A stretch of 64,000 bases of DNA, taken from assembly GCA_016194985.1 (NCBI GenBank), contig JACQAK010000039.1, positions 1 to 64,000 on the forward strand, written 5' to 3'. The stretch is from Bacteroidota bacterium. GTDB lineage: Bacteria; Bacteroidota; Bacteroidia; B-17B0; Aurantibacillaceae. The notes under the pieces were generated by a model. It saw only the letters and a list, made by a program, of their open reading frames with translations. It did no database searches and was not told where the DNA came from. The translations under genes and the position numbers were made by a program. Shown piece by piece: positions 10,094 through 21,000 of this stretch (position 1 is the first letter of the stretch; every line of letters begins with the position of its first letter).

Positions 10094-11179
10094 CGCCTTT
10101 TTATAAATCAGTTCTGCAGGCGTATTTAAAAATTCTCCAAACGCTTTAACAGCCTTGGTTATAACGGATGTATCAGGCAAAGGATTTTTTTCAAAAAATT
10201 CCAGCTCAACAATTACCTTATCTTTTTTATGCGTCCGTTTCCAGATACCTGTCACACGACCATCCATAACAATGATAGGATAAAAGATGCCGTTGTTTGA
10301 AAACGCTCGGGCTTGGTGTTGAGAAGAAATGGCAGCACTTCGGTCTTTGTAGCTGATCAAAAATTCATCGAAGGAAGGTAATAAATGAACAGAAGATGAG
10401 GATTTTTTTGTGGAGGAAAGCGAAGAATGGAACCAATAAAGCTTAGTGTCTATGGTATCCGACACAAGTGTATTTTTAATCATTTCCAATGCATGATTGG
10501 CATCTTTAACCAGCAATCCCGACCACCAGGTAAAATCCTGAAGTGTTGCAGGGCCATGACTTGAAAAATAGATCGTTGCTAATTGTGCCAGAGCTTCGTC
10601 TTTACTATAAGACTTTACTTTCTTTACCCGCGTACTTAGCAGGGCATAGGTTTGTTTTTTATTTTTTAAGGCACCGCTGCCAACAATGGCATCCAGTTCG
10701 GCACGCATCATTAAATGGCTGGCGCGGTTATTATCAGTTTTTATTCCGGCTTTATGAAGGTGCAGCATGATCTCTTCCCTTGTTAAGTGCCCGCCATCTG
10801 CTAAAACACGTTCAATGATCGCGTTGCTTTTCAAATAAACGCTTTCAGAAAGTTGAAGCTCTTTATTACGCGATTGCATGATACGTTTAATTTGTGGGGC
10901 ACTTAGCTCCAGCATCCAATATATATCTTCTGAAGCCACTAAATGCCATGTGGGGCGCAATACATGAGTTCGTATAATATCACCATTATTAATAGCTTCC
11001 TGAATGGATGTGTCTGTATGATTTTTTAATCTGCTTCCAATAGCCCATTTTGCCATGTGATAATCCTGTGCCTGTATGGCACCCATCCAGTGTACTATAT
11101 CTGTTATTGTATCAAAGCTTCTGGCAGTGAGGTGTTGGGATCGAAGTCTGTAATGGGATATGTTGGTGGAGGTTATCAA
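10091..11179 (-). CDS. Winged-helix DNA-binding protein of the AlkX/YcaQ (HTH_42) family
   Basis: 362 residues. The region WMGAIQAQDYHMAKWAIGSR matches the family hallmark, in which a QxQ/QxD motif sits in a loop of a tandem winged-helix fold. Family members AlkZ and YcaQ are DNA glycosylases that unhook interstrand crosslinks or alkylated bases; AlkX-type members are less well defined. Other matching segments are IRTHVLRPTWHLVASEDIYW and, near the C-terminus, PIIVMDGRVTGIWKR. The length is normal. The gene is alone, between the bidirectional terminator at 10.05 kb and the cox operon terminator at 11.26 kb. Biochemical activity is inferred from the family only. Confidence 0.8.
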   Translation of the reverse strand: MITSTNISHYRLRSQHLTARSFDTITDIVHWMGAIQAQDYHMAKWAIGSRLKNHTDTSIQEAINNGDIIRTHVLRPTWHLVASEDIYWMLELSAPQIKRIMQSRNKELQLSESVYLKSNAIIERVLADGGHLTREEIMLHLHKAGIKTDNNRASHLMMRAELDAIVGSGALKNKKQTYALLSTRVKKVKSYSKDEALAQLATIYFSSHGPATLQDFTWWSGLLVKDANHALEMIKNTLVSDTIDTKLYWFHSSLSSTKKSSSSVHLLPSFDEFLISYKDRSAAISSQHQARAFSNNGIFYPIIVMDGRVTGIWKRTHKKDKVIVELEFFEKNPLPDTSVITKAVKAFGEFLNTPAELIYKKA

Positions 11180-11263
11180 AACAGTGATTCGTTTATCGTG
11201 TGAATACTACAAACAAAGATAGAACGTTTGATAGATTTACAAACGTTTATATGATGATTCCAA

Positions 11264-11296
11264 AAAAAACGCCTGCTAATTTAGCAGGCGTTTTTT
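11264..11296 (-). terminator. Terminator of the act-cox operon
   Basis: A 16-base inverted repeat (11264-11279 against 11281-11296) with the core AACGCCTGCTAA and an A/T run on each side. It lies just downstream of coxA on the minus strand and, by its symmetry, could work in both directions. Confidence 0.88.
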
Positions 11297-11318
11297 AAAC
11301 TTTAAAATATCAGTGTGA

Positions 11319-12934
11319 TTAATGTCCACCACCATCATGTTCGCCATCAGCTAATGGTACAGTTTGAGGGATGAAATCATGCTCAGCACCCGGCTTGCTA
11401 TAATCGTAAGCCCAACGGTGAACTACAGGTAACGGACCAGGCCAGTTACCATGAATATTGGCCATAGGAGTTGTCCACTCTAATGTATTTGAATTCCAAG
11501 GATTTTGAGGAGCTTTTTCTCCACGGAAAATACTATAGAAGAAATTGAAGATAAAAATAAATTGTGCTAATGCAGCAAGAATAGCAAACACGGTTACAAT
11601 CTCATTAATATCTACTAAGTTATCAAACATTGGGAAAGCACTGTTGGTGTAGTAGCGACGAGGAACGCCGGCTAATCCTAAGAAGTGCATTGGGAAGAAT
11701 ACGCCATAAGCACACACAAATGTTACCCAGAAATGTAAGTATCCTAATTTTTTGTTCATCATACGTAAGAACATTTTCGGGAACCAGTGGTATACACCGG
11801 CAAACATACCGAAGATAGCACTTAAGCCCATTACAATGTGGAAGTGAGCTACCACGAAGTAAGTATCATGTACGTTGATATCTAATGTAGAATCTGCTAA
11901 GATAATACCTGTTACACCACCTGTTACGAAAGAAGAAACTAAACCAATAGAGAATAACATAGCCGGTGTATATTGGATGTTACCTTTCCATAAAGTTGTA
12001 ATGTAGTTGAACGCTTTTACGGCAGAAGGAATAGCAATTAATAATGTAGTAAATACGAATACAGATCCTAAGAATGGATTCATACCGGTTAAGAACATGT
12101 GATGACCCCAAACGATGAAGGATAAGAAACCGATTGCTAACATTGATCCAATCATCGCTCTGTAACCAAAGATTGGTTTACGGGAGTTAGTAGAAATAAT
12201 TTCAGAGGTAATACCTAAAGCAGGTAATAATACGATATATACTTCAGGGTGACCTAAGAACCAGAATAAGTGTTCAAATAATACAGGGCTACCACCAACG
12301 TTATCTAACGGGCTAATAATGAAGACACAACGAATAAAGTCATAGAAATTAACCACATGGTCATCCCTAATTTTGAACCAGGCATTGCTTCAGGTAATGC
12401 AGACAGAGGAGGGTAGATTGTCCATCCACCAGATGCAGGACCATTTTCAGTATATAAAGACGCTAACATGATCACACTTGATAAGAAGAAGAACCAGTAT
12501 GATAACATGTTTAAGAATCCTGATGCCATATCGCGGGCACCTACTTGGTAAGGAATTAATAAGTTAGCGAAAGTACCGCTTAATCCACCGGTTAATACAA
12601 AGAATACCATGATGGTACCATGAATAGTAACCAAAGCCAAATACATATTTGGATCAAGAATACCATCTTTACCCCATTTATCGCCAAGGATAGCGTTAAT
12701 GAAACCGAATTTCTCACCCGGCCATGCTAACTGCATACGGAAAATGATAGACATCGTCATTGCAATTACAGCCATGATGATAGCGGTAATCAAAAACTGA
12801 CGTGAGATCATTTTGTGATCCATACTAAAGATGTATTTACTCACAAAACTTTCATGGTGTTCATCATCATGATCGTGTGCGTGACCGTGGTGACCTGCGT
12901 GTTCTGTTAAATCTGCTGAATGTGCGTGTGACAT
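11319..12934 (-). pseudogene. coxA: Cytochrome c oxidase subunit I with out-of-frame internal deletion
   Basis: The N-terminal part (12934 down to about 12310) has a His-rich tail, HKMISRQFL and the haem-a ligand region TIHGTIMVFFVL, then stops shortly after LISMTLFVVSSLLA. The rest continues in another frame from about 12309 with DNVGGSPVLFEHLFWFLGHPEVY, the Cu-B pair WGHHMFL and the haem pair VVAHFHIVMG, ending GEHDGGGH. Intact subunit I proteins have about 65-75 residues between these points (the NLRTKGM loop, a membrane helix, and the DRxFGTSF segment). These are absent, so this is a deletion plus frame change, not a simple indel. All visible metal ligands are kept, but the protein cannot be made whole. 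As the catalytic subunit of the terminal oxidase served by ACIII this would be a severe lesion, so an assembly error is a strong alternative. Confidence 0.88.
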
Positions 12935-12971
12935 ATGATATGCTTTAATTTAAGTACTACAATTTTTTTAT

Positions 12972-14009
12972 TTATTCTGCTTTTGCGGCTAATGTTTTTA
13001 CTGCTTTTTGTTTTGCTAACCAAGCGTTGTAATCTTTTTCGCTTTCTACAACAATGATCATTCCCATATTGTAGTGAGATGAACCACAAATTTTATTACA
13101 TACTAATTGGTAATCAAACTCAACAGGTTCTTCTCCTTTTTTAGCACGAACCTCATTGATACCTGCCATTAACTGAATCACGTAAGGATCTTTACGCATT
13201 TCTGCAGTTGTTTTATTAGGCGTAAATTTAAACTCAGTTACCATACCCGGCACACAGTTCATTTGAGCGCGGAAGTGAGGCATGTATGCAGAGTGAATCA
13301 CATCACGTGAACGCATTTTAAATTGAATTTCTTTTCCTACCGGAATGTGGAATTCATTTTTTACAATAATATCATCATAACCTGTAGCGTCTAATGTATC
13401 CAAGCCAACAGAGTTTCCTCCATCAATCTGACGGTAATCAGTAGACCCTAAGGTTTTGTCTTTCCCAGCATAACGGGCTGTCCAGTCAAATTGTTTAGCG
13501 TATAATTCAATTGTTATTTTATCAGGGTTTGCGTTTCTTGAAGTAATTTCATTCCAGTATTTTAAACCAAAAATAATGATGAAAGCTAAAACCACAGCAG
13601 GAACAATTGTCCAAAGCATTTCTAAGCGGTTATCATGAGCTAAGAATGTAGCTTTTGTATCTTTTGTTCCACGGTATTTATATGAGAAATAAAATAATAC
13701 GGCATTGGTTAACACAAATACAAATGAAATTAAATAGATATTATAATCCCATAATGTATCTATTTTTAATCCATGAACAGAGGCTGCTCCCGGTAAAGAG
13801 TTATCACCCCAACGATTTATTTGCCAAAAGAAAAAAGCAAGAAAAGCAAATCCAAAAAGCAACATGGCTCTTCCGTTGAATGCATTATCACTGTCGCTAA
13901 CCGACCACTCATTACCTTTCTTAAATTGGCGTGATAGTTCAACAACACGCATTAATTGGTGGACAGCGATGATTAAAAGTACAAGTCCGATTAAGATTAA
14001 CAATTTCAT
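12972..14009 (-). CDS. coxB: Cytochrome c oxidase subunit II
   Basis: 345 residues. There is an N-terminal hydrophobic helix, a second at about 45-65, a third at about 95-115 (IYLISFVFVLTNAVLFYFSY) and a fourth at about 135-155, then the periplasmic cupredoxin domain. The Cu-A ligands are all present: His in DVIHSAYMPHF and the CNKICGSSHYNM cluster near residues 303-314, with both cysteines, His and Met. The extra N-terminal helix and the insert within the cupredoxin domain are common in Bacteroidota subunit II. It accepts electrons from cytochrome c or directly from ACIII. It lies between actF and coxA, 37 bases before coxA, in the same operon. Confidence 0.94.
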   Translation of the reverse strand: MKLLILIGLVLLIIAVHQLMRVVELSRQFKKGNEWSVSDSDNAFNGRAMLLFGFAFLAFFFWQINRWGDNSLPGAASVHGLKIDTLWDYNIYLISFVFVLTNAVLFYFSYKYRGTKDTKATFLAHDNRLEMLWTIVPAVVLAFIIIFGLKYWNEITSRNANPDKITIELYAKQFDWTARYAGKDKTLGSTDYRQIDGGNSVGLDTLDATGYDDIIVKNEFHIPVGKEIQFKMRSRDVIHSAYMPHFRAQMNCVPGMVTEFKFTPNKTTAEMRKDPYVIQLMAGINEVRAKKGEEPVEFDYQLVCNKICGSSHYNMGMIIVVESEKDYNAWLAKQKAVKTLAAKAE

Positions 14010-14119
14010 ATCTCGTTTTTATTTTTTTAGTTGTCTTGTGATTTAGCTGGTTTAAAGAGAACCTACTATTTCACATCAAATAATTTTACAGTTCTTTGTT
14101 TGAATTCTTTGTTTAACAA

Positions 14120-15352
14120 TTAGTAAGAGTGGTGAGCACTTTCTTCCAGGAATGGGTGATTTTTTACCATTAAAGGACGTTTAGAAAGATTGGTTAACAC
14201 TACATACATAAATACACCCAAGAAAAACAAGAAGTTACCTAATTCCATCCAGCTTAATCCTGTCCAGTGGTGACCAACTGTTCCAGGCATTACCACCATA
14301 ATGATATCTAAATAATGTCCGATGAAAATAATAACACCTACAAAGATCAGGAAGAAATAATTTCTTTTTGAATCGCGGCTCATTAACATGATCATTGGGA
14401 AGGCAAAGTTGACAAATAATACAGTCCACATTAAGGCTTTATAAGATTCCCAACGTGTTTGGAAATACACAACCTCTTCCGGAATATCAGCATACCAAAT
14501 TAACATGAATTGAGAGAAGTATAAGTATGTCCATAAGAAAGAGATAGCAAACATCCATTTACCGATATCATGAACAGTACTTTCAGTTACAAACTCGAGG
14601 TAACCTAATTTTTTTAACCAAACGATTAAGATTGTTACAGTAATCATAGCACTAACCCACATACCAGAGAAGATATACCAACCCATCATGGTAGAGAACC
14701 AGTGTGTATCAATACTCATGATCCAATCCCAGGCAGATGTAGAAGATGTTACAGCAAAAACCACCATGAACCAAGCGCTTAATTTCACATTTTTCCAGTG
14801 GAATCCTTTTGCTTCTTCGTGTCCTAAAGCGTCAGCATCTATAGAGTTTTTACGTAATTTCCAGGTAAACATAACCCATGCTACCATGTATAAAAGAGTA
14901 CGAATCCACCAAAACACACCAAAGTAACCAATTTTACCGGCAATTACTTTATCGTAGTTTTCAGAACCTTCTGTAGCAACACCTTCTGTCATCCATGGAT
15001 AAATAGCGTGCACATGAATTTGTCCTAAAATAAATACTAATAATAAGAAAGATAAACCAACAGGTAGATACCAGCTAACGGCTTCAATAATTCTTTTGAT
15101 AGTAGTTGCCCAACCTGCTTCTGCAGCATATTGCAATCCTAAGAAGAAAGCAGCTCCTAAAGCAATAGCCATAAAAAAGAATGATCCTGCAAACACATTT
15201 GCCCAGGCACGTGTTTGGTGATAATGATGATCATCAGGTTGTTTATCAAACATAAACATACAGATGATGGATACTAAACCAACAGCCATCAAGATATATG
15301 ATGTCATTTTAGCTTTAGCGGGTACTACGAAATTTAATTTATCAGTGTTCAT
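14120..15352 (-). CDS. actF: Alternative complex III membrane subunit ActF
   Basis: 410 residues with about ten predicted membrane helices. ActF and ActC are the related quinone-side membrane subunits of alternative complex III (quinol:cytochrome c oxidoreductase). Recognisable stretches include TSSTSAWDWIMSIDTHWFST and, near the end, GTVGHHWTGLSWMELGNFLFF. The C-terminus is His-containing (LEESAHHSY). It follows actE by 38 bases and precedes coxB by 110 bases, the widest gap in the operon, which could hold a secondary promoter, though none was identified. No frame problem is visible. Confidence 0.92.
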   Translation of the reverse strand: MNTDKLNFVVPAKAKMTSYILMAVGLVSIICMFMFDKQPDDHHYHQTRAWANVFAGSFFFMAIALGAAFFLGLQYAAEAGWATTIKRIIEAVSWYLPVGLSFLLLVFILGQIHVHAIYPWMTEGVATEGSENYDKVIAGKIGYFGVFWWIRTLLYMVAWVMFTWKLRKNSIDADALGHEEAKGFHWKNVKLSAWFMVVFAVTSSTSAWDWIMSIDTHWFSTMMGWYIFSGMWVSAMITVTILIVWLKKLGYLEFVTESTVHDIGKWMFAISFLWTYLYFSQFMLIWYADIPEEVVYFQTRWESYKALMWTVLFVNFAFPMIMLMSRDSKRNYFFLIFVGVIIFIGHYLDIIMVVMPGTVGHHWTGLSWMELGNFLFFLGVFMYVVLTNLSKRPLMVKNHPFLEESAHHSY

Positions 15353-15390
15353 ATTAAAAAATTCTGTCGTATTTAAAAATTCGTTCTTAA

Positions 15391-16035
15391 TTAATGTTTT
15401 GCTGGTTCAACGGTAGCGGTAACTGCTGCTGCTTTTGCTGTACTATCAACAGCTACAGTTTTTGGTCCTTGTAATTTTTGTACATAATACACTAATTTCC
15501 AACGTTCTTCCTGAGTAAGCTGACTAGCATGAGAACCCATTGAGTTTTTACCGTAAGTAATAGAATGGAAAATTTTTCCTTCCGGTAAATTTTTCAAAGC
15601 TCCGTTATATGCCGGTGGAGGCCCAGGTAATTTTAAACCAACTTTTCCGTCTCCTGCACCTGTAGCACCATGACAGTGTACACAAAATTTACCAAATAAC
15701 ACTTCTCCTTCTTTTTCAACAGCTTCTGAGTAAACAATAGGATTTTTTAAATATAATCCGGCTTGCTCATACCCTTCAGGAGTATTAGGATAAACATAAG
15801 GCATATATCCTCTTGCAATAGTTCCGGCAACAGGTAGCATCGCGTTATCTAAAGTATCGCCATTAATAACGTGGGTTCCATAGTATTCTACAGATGGGGA
15901 ACGATACATATCCGGCATAAATTCAAAACCAGGACTGTTCGCGTCTTTTTTACCACATGATGTAAAACCTGCAACTAACATAACTGCAAACGTTCCGCAA
16001 GCTACTAGTTTAAGATTTTTGTATGATAAGTTCAT
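15391..16035 (-). CDS. actE: Alternative complex III monohaem cytochrome c subunit ActE
   Basis: 214 residues. The N-terminus is a lipoprotein signal (MLVAGFTSCGKK, lipobox Cys near residue 27), so the protein is anchored to the membrane on the periplasmic side. One haem c motif, CVHCH, sits near residue 117-121 in FGKFCVHCHGATGAGDGKVG, with the Met ligand probably in KNSMGSHASQLT. ActE passes electrons from the ActA haem chain to the oxidase or to soluble cytochrome c. The C-terminal tail is low-complexity Ala/Val/Thr ending PAKH. It lies between actD and actF in the usual gene order. Confidence 0.93.
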   Translation of the reverse strand: MNLSYKNLKLVACGTFAVMLVAGFTSCGKKDANSPGFEFMPDMYRSPSVEYYGTHVINGDTLDNAMLPVAGTIARGYMPYVYPNTPEGYEQAGLYLKNPIVYSEAVEKEGEVLFGKFCVHCHGATGAGDGKVGLKLPGPPPAYNGALKNLPEGKIFHSITYGKNSMGSHASQLTQEERWKLVYYVQKLQGPKTVAVDSTAKAAAVTATVEPAKH

Positions 16036-16053
16036 ATCGTTGTGTTTATCTAA

Positions 16054-16602
16054 TTAATATTTTGGTTCAATTGTAATAGTGCCTTTGTAGTTTACTTCTT
16101 CAGCACCTGTAGCGCGTAAAATCTCATCAGCTTTTTTAGATTGCTCATCGTTTAACTCTAAATAAATCATGAATTTATCGTCAGTTGTACGAGGATCAGG
16201 ATTTTTAGCTTTAGCACCCGGTACTAACCAGCAACGTAATAAATACGTTAATGACATACCATGAGCAGCACAAAACACTGTTGATTCAAATGAAATTGGA
16301 ATGAATGCCGGAATGTTTGAATAGTAATTCCAGTTTGGTTTACCACCGATATCATTCGGCCAGTCATGAATCATCATATACCACATCATTAATGTAGCTA
16401 ATGATAACCCGGTAATACCATAGATAAATGCACAAATAGCGATACGTGTGCGAGGTACACCAACAATTGGGTCTATCCCGTGAACAGGAAATGGAGTAAA
16501 TACATCTTTAATACGGATACCTGATGCACGCAATTTTGAGCATGCCTCTAATAAAGGTACTTCGTCTGAATAGATGCCGTGTATAATTTGTTTAGTTGCC
16601 AT
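16054..16602 (-). CDS. actD: Alternative complex III subunit ActD (DUF3341)
   Basis: 182 residues. The N-terminal domain begins IIHGIYSDEVPLLEACSKLR, the typical DUF3341 start, and is followed by two membrane helices (about 60-85 and 100-125) and a cytoplasmic or periplasmic tail with DDKFMIYLELND. In ACIII structures ActD packs beside ActC and has no cofactor. It is 18 bases from actE and 35 from actC. Nothing is unusual in the sequence. Confidence 0.92.
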   Translation of the reverse strand: MATKQIIHGIYSDEVPLLEACSKLRASGIRIKDVFTPFPVHGIDPIVGVPRTRIAICAFIYGITGLSLATLMMWYMMIHDWPNDIGGKPNWNYYSNIPAFIPISFESTVFCAAHGMSLTYLLRCWLVPGAKAKNPDPRTTDDKFMIYLELNDEQSKKADEILRATGAEEVNYKGTITIEPKY

Positions 16603-16637
16603 ATTATTATTTCTAATATCTTAATTCTAAATCGTTA

Positions 16638-18026
16638 TTAGTGATGAGCGTGATTTGCTGCTAATTTTTTATGTTCTTCTCCGGAAGATTTCAGGATTGA
16701 TTTTAACTCAGCCTGAGCAATTACCGGGAATGTACGTGAATACAATAAGAACAGGGTGAAGAACATTCCAATGGTACCAACAAAGATACCCACATCAATA
16801 AAAGTTGGAGTGTATGAGTTCCAGGTAGATGGTAAATACGTACGACATAATGTTGGAACGATAATTACAAAACGCTCAAACCACATACCGATATTTACTA
16901 CAATAGATAATACGAATGTGAAAGGAATGCTGGTACGTAATTTTTTGAACCAGAATAATTGAGGAGAGATAACGTTGCAGGTCATCATACACCAGTATGC
17001 CCATGCCATTGGACCAGTTGCTCTGTTTAAGAATGCATATTGTTCCCATTCAACACCAGAATACCACGCAACAAATAACTCAGTTAAGTAAGCCACACCT
17101 ACAATAGAACCTGTAACGATAATTACAATGTTCATGTATTCGATGTGTTTAATGGTTAAGTAAGCTTCTAATTTGTAAACTTTACGAACGATGATCATTA
17201 ACGTTAATACCATGGCGAATCCTGAGAATACCGCACCGGATACGAAGTATGGAGGGAAGATGGTTGTATGCCAACCCGGAACTACAGAAGTAGCAAAGTC
17301 AAAGGATACGATAGAGTGAACGGAGAATACTAACGGAGTTGATAAACCTGCTAATACTAAGGATACTTCTTCGAAACGAGACCAGTGACGAACAGATCCA
17401 CCCCAGCCAAATGATAATAAAGCATATGCTTTTTTCATTCTTGGTTTAACTACTCTGTCGCGAATCATGGCAAAATCAGGAATTAAACCGATATACCAGA
17501 ACACGATAGATACAGTAGCATAGGTTGATACCGCAAATACGTCCCATAATAGCGGAGAGTTAAAGTTAGGCCATAAAGAACCAAATTGATTTGGCAAAGG
17601 GAATAACATATAATCTAACCAAGGACGACCAGTGTGTAAGGTTACGAAAATAGCCGCACACAATACCGCGAAGATAGTCATCGCCTCAGCAGAACGGTTA
17701 ATTGCCATACGCCATTTTTGACGGAATAATAATAATACGGCCGAGATCAATGTACCGGCGTGACCAATACCAATCCACCAAACGAAGTTAGTGATATCCC
17801 ATGCCCAGTCAACACCGTTGTTAGAACCCCAAGCTCCAATACCAACGCCAATAGTGTATGATAAACATCCGATACCCCACATGAAACCTAATACAGAGAT
17901 GGTAAATAAAATATACCATAATCTGTTTGCCTTACCTTCAATAGGTGCAATAATATCATCGGTGATGTTTCGGTAAGTTTTATTACCTAAGATCAAAGGC
18001 TCTCTTATCTGTGATTCTGCGTGCAT
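16638..18026 (-). CDS. actC: Alternative complex III quinol-binding membrane subunit ActC (NrfD family)
   Basis: 462 residues with ten predicted membrane helices, NrfD/PsrC family. Recognisable segments are WAWDITNFVWWIGIGHAGTL, which contributes to the quinol site and proton path in known structures, and GGSVRHWSRFEEVSLVLAGL. The protein oxidises menaquinol at the periplasmic side and passes electrons to the iron-sulfur part of ActB. The C-terminus ends KLAANHAHH. It lies 43 bases after actB and 35 before actD. Confidence 0.94.
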   Translation of the reverse strand: MHAESQIREPLILGNKTYRNITDDIIAPIEGKANRLWYILFTISVLGFMWGIGCLSYTIGVGIGAWGSNNGVDWAWDITNFVWWIGIGHAGTLISAVLLLFRQKWRMAINRSAEAMTIFAVLCAAIFVTLHTGRPWLDYMLFPLPNQFGSLWPNFNSPLLWDVFAVSTYATVSIVFWYIGLIPDFAMIRDRVVKPRMKKAYALLSFGWGGSVRHWSRFEEVSLVLAGLSTPLVFSVHSIVSFDFATSVVPGWHTTIFPPYFVSGAVFSGFAMVLTLMIIVRKVYKLEAYLTIKHIEYMNIVIIVTGSIVGVAYLTELFVAWYSGVEWEQYAFLNRATGPMAWAYWCMMTCNVISPQLFWFKKLRTSIPFTFVLSIVVNIGMWFERFVIIVPTLCRTYLPSTWNSYTPTFIDVGIFVGTIGMFFTLFLLYSRTFPVIAQAELKSILKSSGEEHKKLAANHAHH

Positions 18027-18069
18027 ATTATTTTAATTCAGAATTTATAATTTAATTTTTTACGATTTA

Positions 18070-21000
18070 TTATGAATGGTGTTCTTCTTTATGTCCTTCT
18101 TCAGCGTGAGCTGCAGGTTTTGCAGAAGCGTGCTCTCCATGATGAATAGGCTCTTCCTGATTTCTTACTTTTAATAAATAAGATACAGTTGGCTTGATAC
18201 CTACTTCTTCTAACAAGAAATAGTTTTTATCATCATTTCTCCAGGTGTTGATTGCAGAAGCTTCATCGTTAACGTCACCAAACATGATAGCGTTTGTAGG
18301 ACAAGCCTGTTGACAAGCTGTTTTGATAGAACCGTCTACGATTGGCATTTTAGCAGCTTTAGCTACCAGTTTACCAGCTTGTAAACGTTGTTGGCACATT
18401 GAACATTTTTCCATAACCCCACGAGAACGAACTACTACGTCTGGGTTTAATACCATACGTCCTAAGTCTTGTTGAGCTGGGTTAATGTCTGTGAACATTT
18501 CATTGGCATTGTAGTTGAACCAGTTGAAACGACGAACTTTGAAAGGACAGTTATTAGCGCAGTAACGGGTTCCGATACAACGGTTATAAGTCATCATGTT
18601 CAATCCTTCTGTACTGTGGCTGGTTGCTAATACCGGACAAACCGTTTCGCAAGGAGCGTGATTACAGTGCTGACACATCATTGGCTGGAAAGTTACCTTC
18701 GGATTTAAAGAAGGGTTTTCCATATCTAAATACATTTGTTTTGCACCTACATGTTCTTCATGAGCTTTTTCTCTGTTCATGTCAGATGTGTAGTAACGGT
18801 CAATTCTTAACCAGTGCATTTCACGTGTTTTACCAACTTCTTCTTTACCAACTACGTGTACGTTATTTTCTACTGTACAAGCTACAACGCAAGCCGCGCA
18901 GCCAATACAAGAAGTCATATCAATGGTTAATCCCCATTTGTTGTTCATGCGAGGATGTGCATCCCATAAATCAATTTCTTCAACCGGTTTTTTACCACCA
19001 CCGTGCATTGGTAACATGGCTGCCGGATTCCAAACTTCTTTTTCTTTGGTTTTATATTCGTTTAAAGAAACTTCTCTTAAGATGTACTCTTCACGACCCA
19101 TGATGGTATGGTGAATTTGAGTAGCTGCAAATTTATGTTCTTCAGCTGTTTTAGCAACCGCAACAGATAAGCTTACATTTTGTAAAGTATCGTTTGCAAC
19201 AGTTACAAATGGATAAGCGTTAACACCTACACCGTTAGCAACTTTCATACTTTCTGCAGAACGTCCGTAACCAACAGCTAAACCAATGGTTCCGGCTGTT
19301 TGTCCCGGTTGAGGGTATACAGGAACTTTAATCGTTACGCCATTAACCGTTAAGTCAACAACTGAACCAATAATATCCTGACGTTTCATTTCATTTAAAC
19401 CCAATGCAGTTACATCTGCCGGATTCATGGTAATGTAGTTATCCCAGGTTACTTTAGAAATAGGATCAGGTAACTCCATTAACCATGGATTATTACTTTG
19501 ATTTCCGTTTCCTAAACCAACTTTTTCGTAAACTACTAATTCGAACTGACCACCTTTTGCAGAAGTTGCAGCAGCGGCAGCTTTATTGTAATCAGGGTTT
19601 GGTAAAGAAGACACTACTTCGGTAGTAGCGGCAGCAGTATGATGTGCGGCAGCAGCCTCGTGATGAGCAACCGGAGCCTCAACGTGAGCTGTAGTATCTG
19701 CTACTGCTTCGTTGATAATAGCTGCTACACCGGCCATTAACGGCTTACCTGTAGAGTCTTTAGCCATTGGCGCGATTACGGCATCTTTCAATACAGATAC
19801 TTTTAATACACCATCGTGTAAAGTATGTGCCCAGAAAGAAGAGAAATCCAGGTATTTTCCTTGTTGAGGGAATACGTGATTGTTCCAGTAACCTTGTAAG
19901 TAAGATAAGTAATCAGATTTAATACCTGACCATTTTAATAGAGTGTCTTGTACCTGACGGGTTCCTTCATATCGAGGGGCCGCAAAGATTTGACGGATAG
20001 TTGGTTGTTGTAAAGAGTAATGACCGCGTTTTGGATTAGCATCACCCCAAGATTCCAGATAGTTATTATCAGGACAAACAAAATCAGCTAACTGAGATGT
20101 TTCGTCTAATGATTGAGAGAAAGAAACTTTTACAGCTGCTTTTTTATAAGCGTCTGCAAATTTTAAAGAAGCAGGTGCTGTATAAACAGGGTTACAGTTG
20201 TAGGTCATTAACACACCAACTTTACCTGCATTTAAATCAGCTACTAAGTCAATAAATTCTTTATCGTCGCCTTGTTTTAAATTGTAGTACATTTCAACAT
20301 CTACCGTTTTACCGTAGTTGTCTAACATTTTATTGATTCCGTTTACCAATGTTTGGCAAGCTTCATCGTTAAAACCACATACAACAATTGATTTTCCTTT
20401 ATTTTCTACTAATTCTTTTGCGGCTTTAGCAATTGCTTTTGCTGCATCAGGATTAGATACTTTAGCATCCGTTACTTTTGAGTTTCCGGTAGCGCCTGCT
20501 ACTTCATTAAATAAAGAAGCAATCACTTTACCATATTCAGAAGCTTTGATCATGTAACGCTCATCAGCGTTAGCACCAGTTAAAGATAAATTGGCTTCGA
20601 AATGGTAGTGTTTACTCATTTCTAAGTTCTCACGGTTTACTTTACGTGTTTTGCTGTATTGGTTAGCAAATTCGATAGGGTTTAACCATGTTCCAAGGAA
20701 ATCACAAGCTACACCAACAATGGTTTTTGCTTTAGAGAAATCATAAGAAGAAACAACAGATTTACCAAATACATTTTTATTAGCTTTAATCAACGCTGAA
20801 TAAGAAACAGCATCGTAAGTAACGTGTTTGGTGTTTGGATATTTAGCTGTAAATTCAGCAATAACAGCCTTAGTTGAAGGACTGATGATCGTAGAACTTA
20901 AGATAACGTTAGTTCCGGAAGTTAATGATTTTGCTACGGCATCATCTACATTTTTCCAGGTAGTTGGATTTCCTTTAGCTAACGGGCCGTTTAAACGGGC

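Noticed and set aside
12290-12330. Programmed frameshift or intron in coxA
   Set aside because: There is no slippery run at the junction and conserved residues are missing, which neither a shift nor an intron would explain.
12907-13089. Small minus-strand open frame inside the 3' end of coxB
   Set aside because: Its reading differs from the well supported coxB frame and shows no motif.
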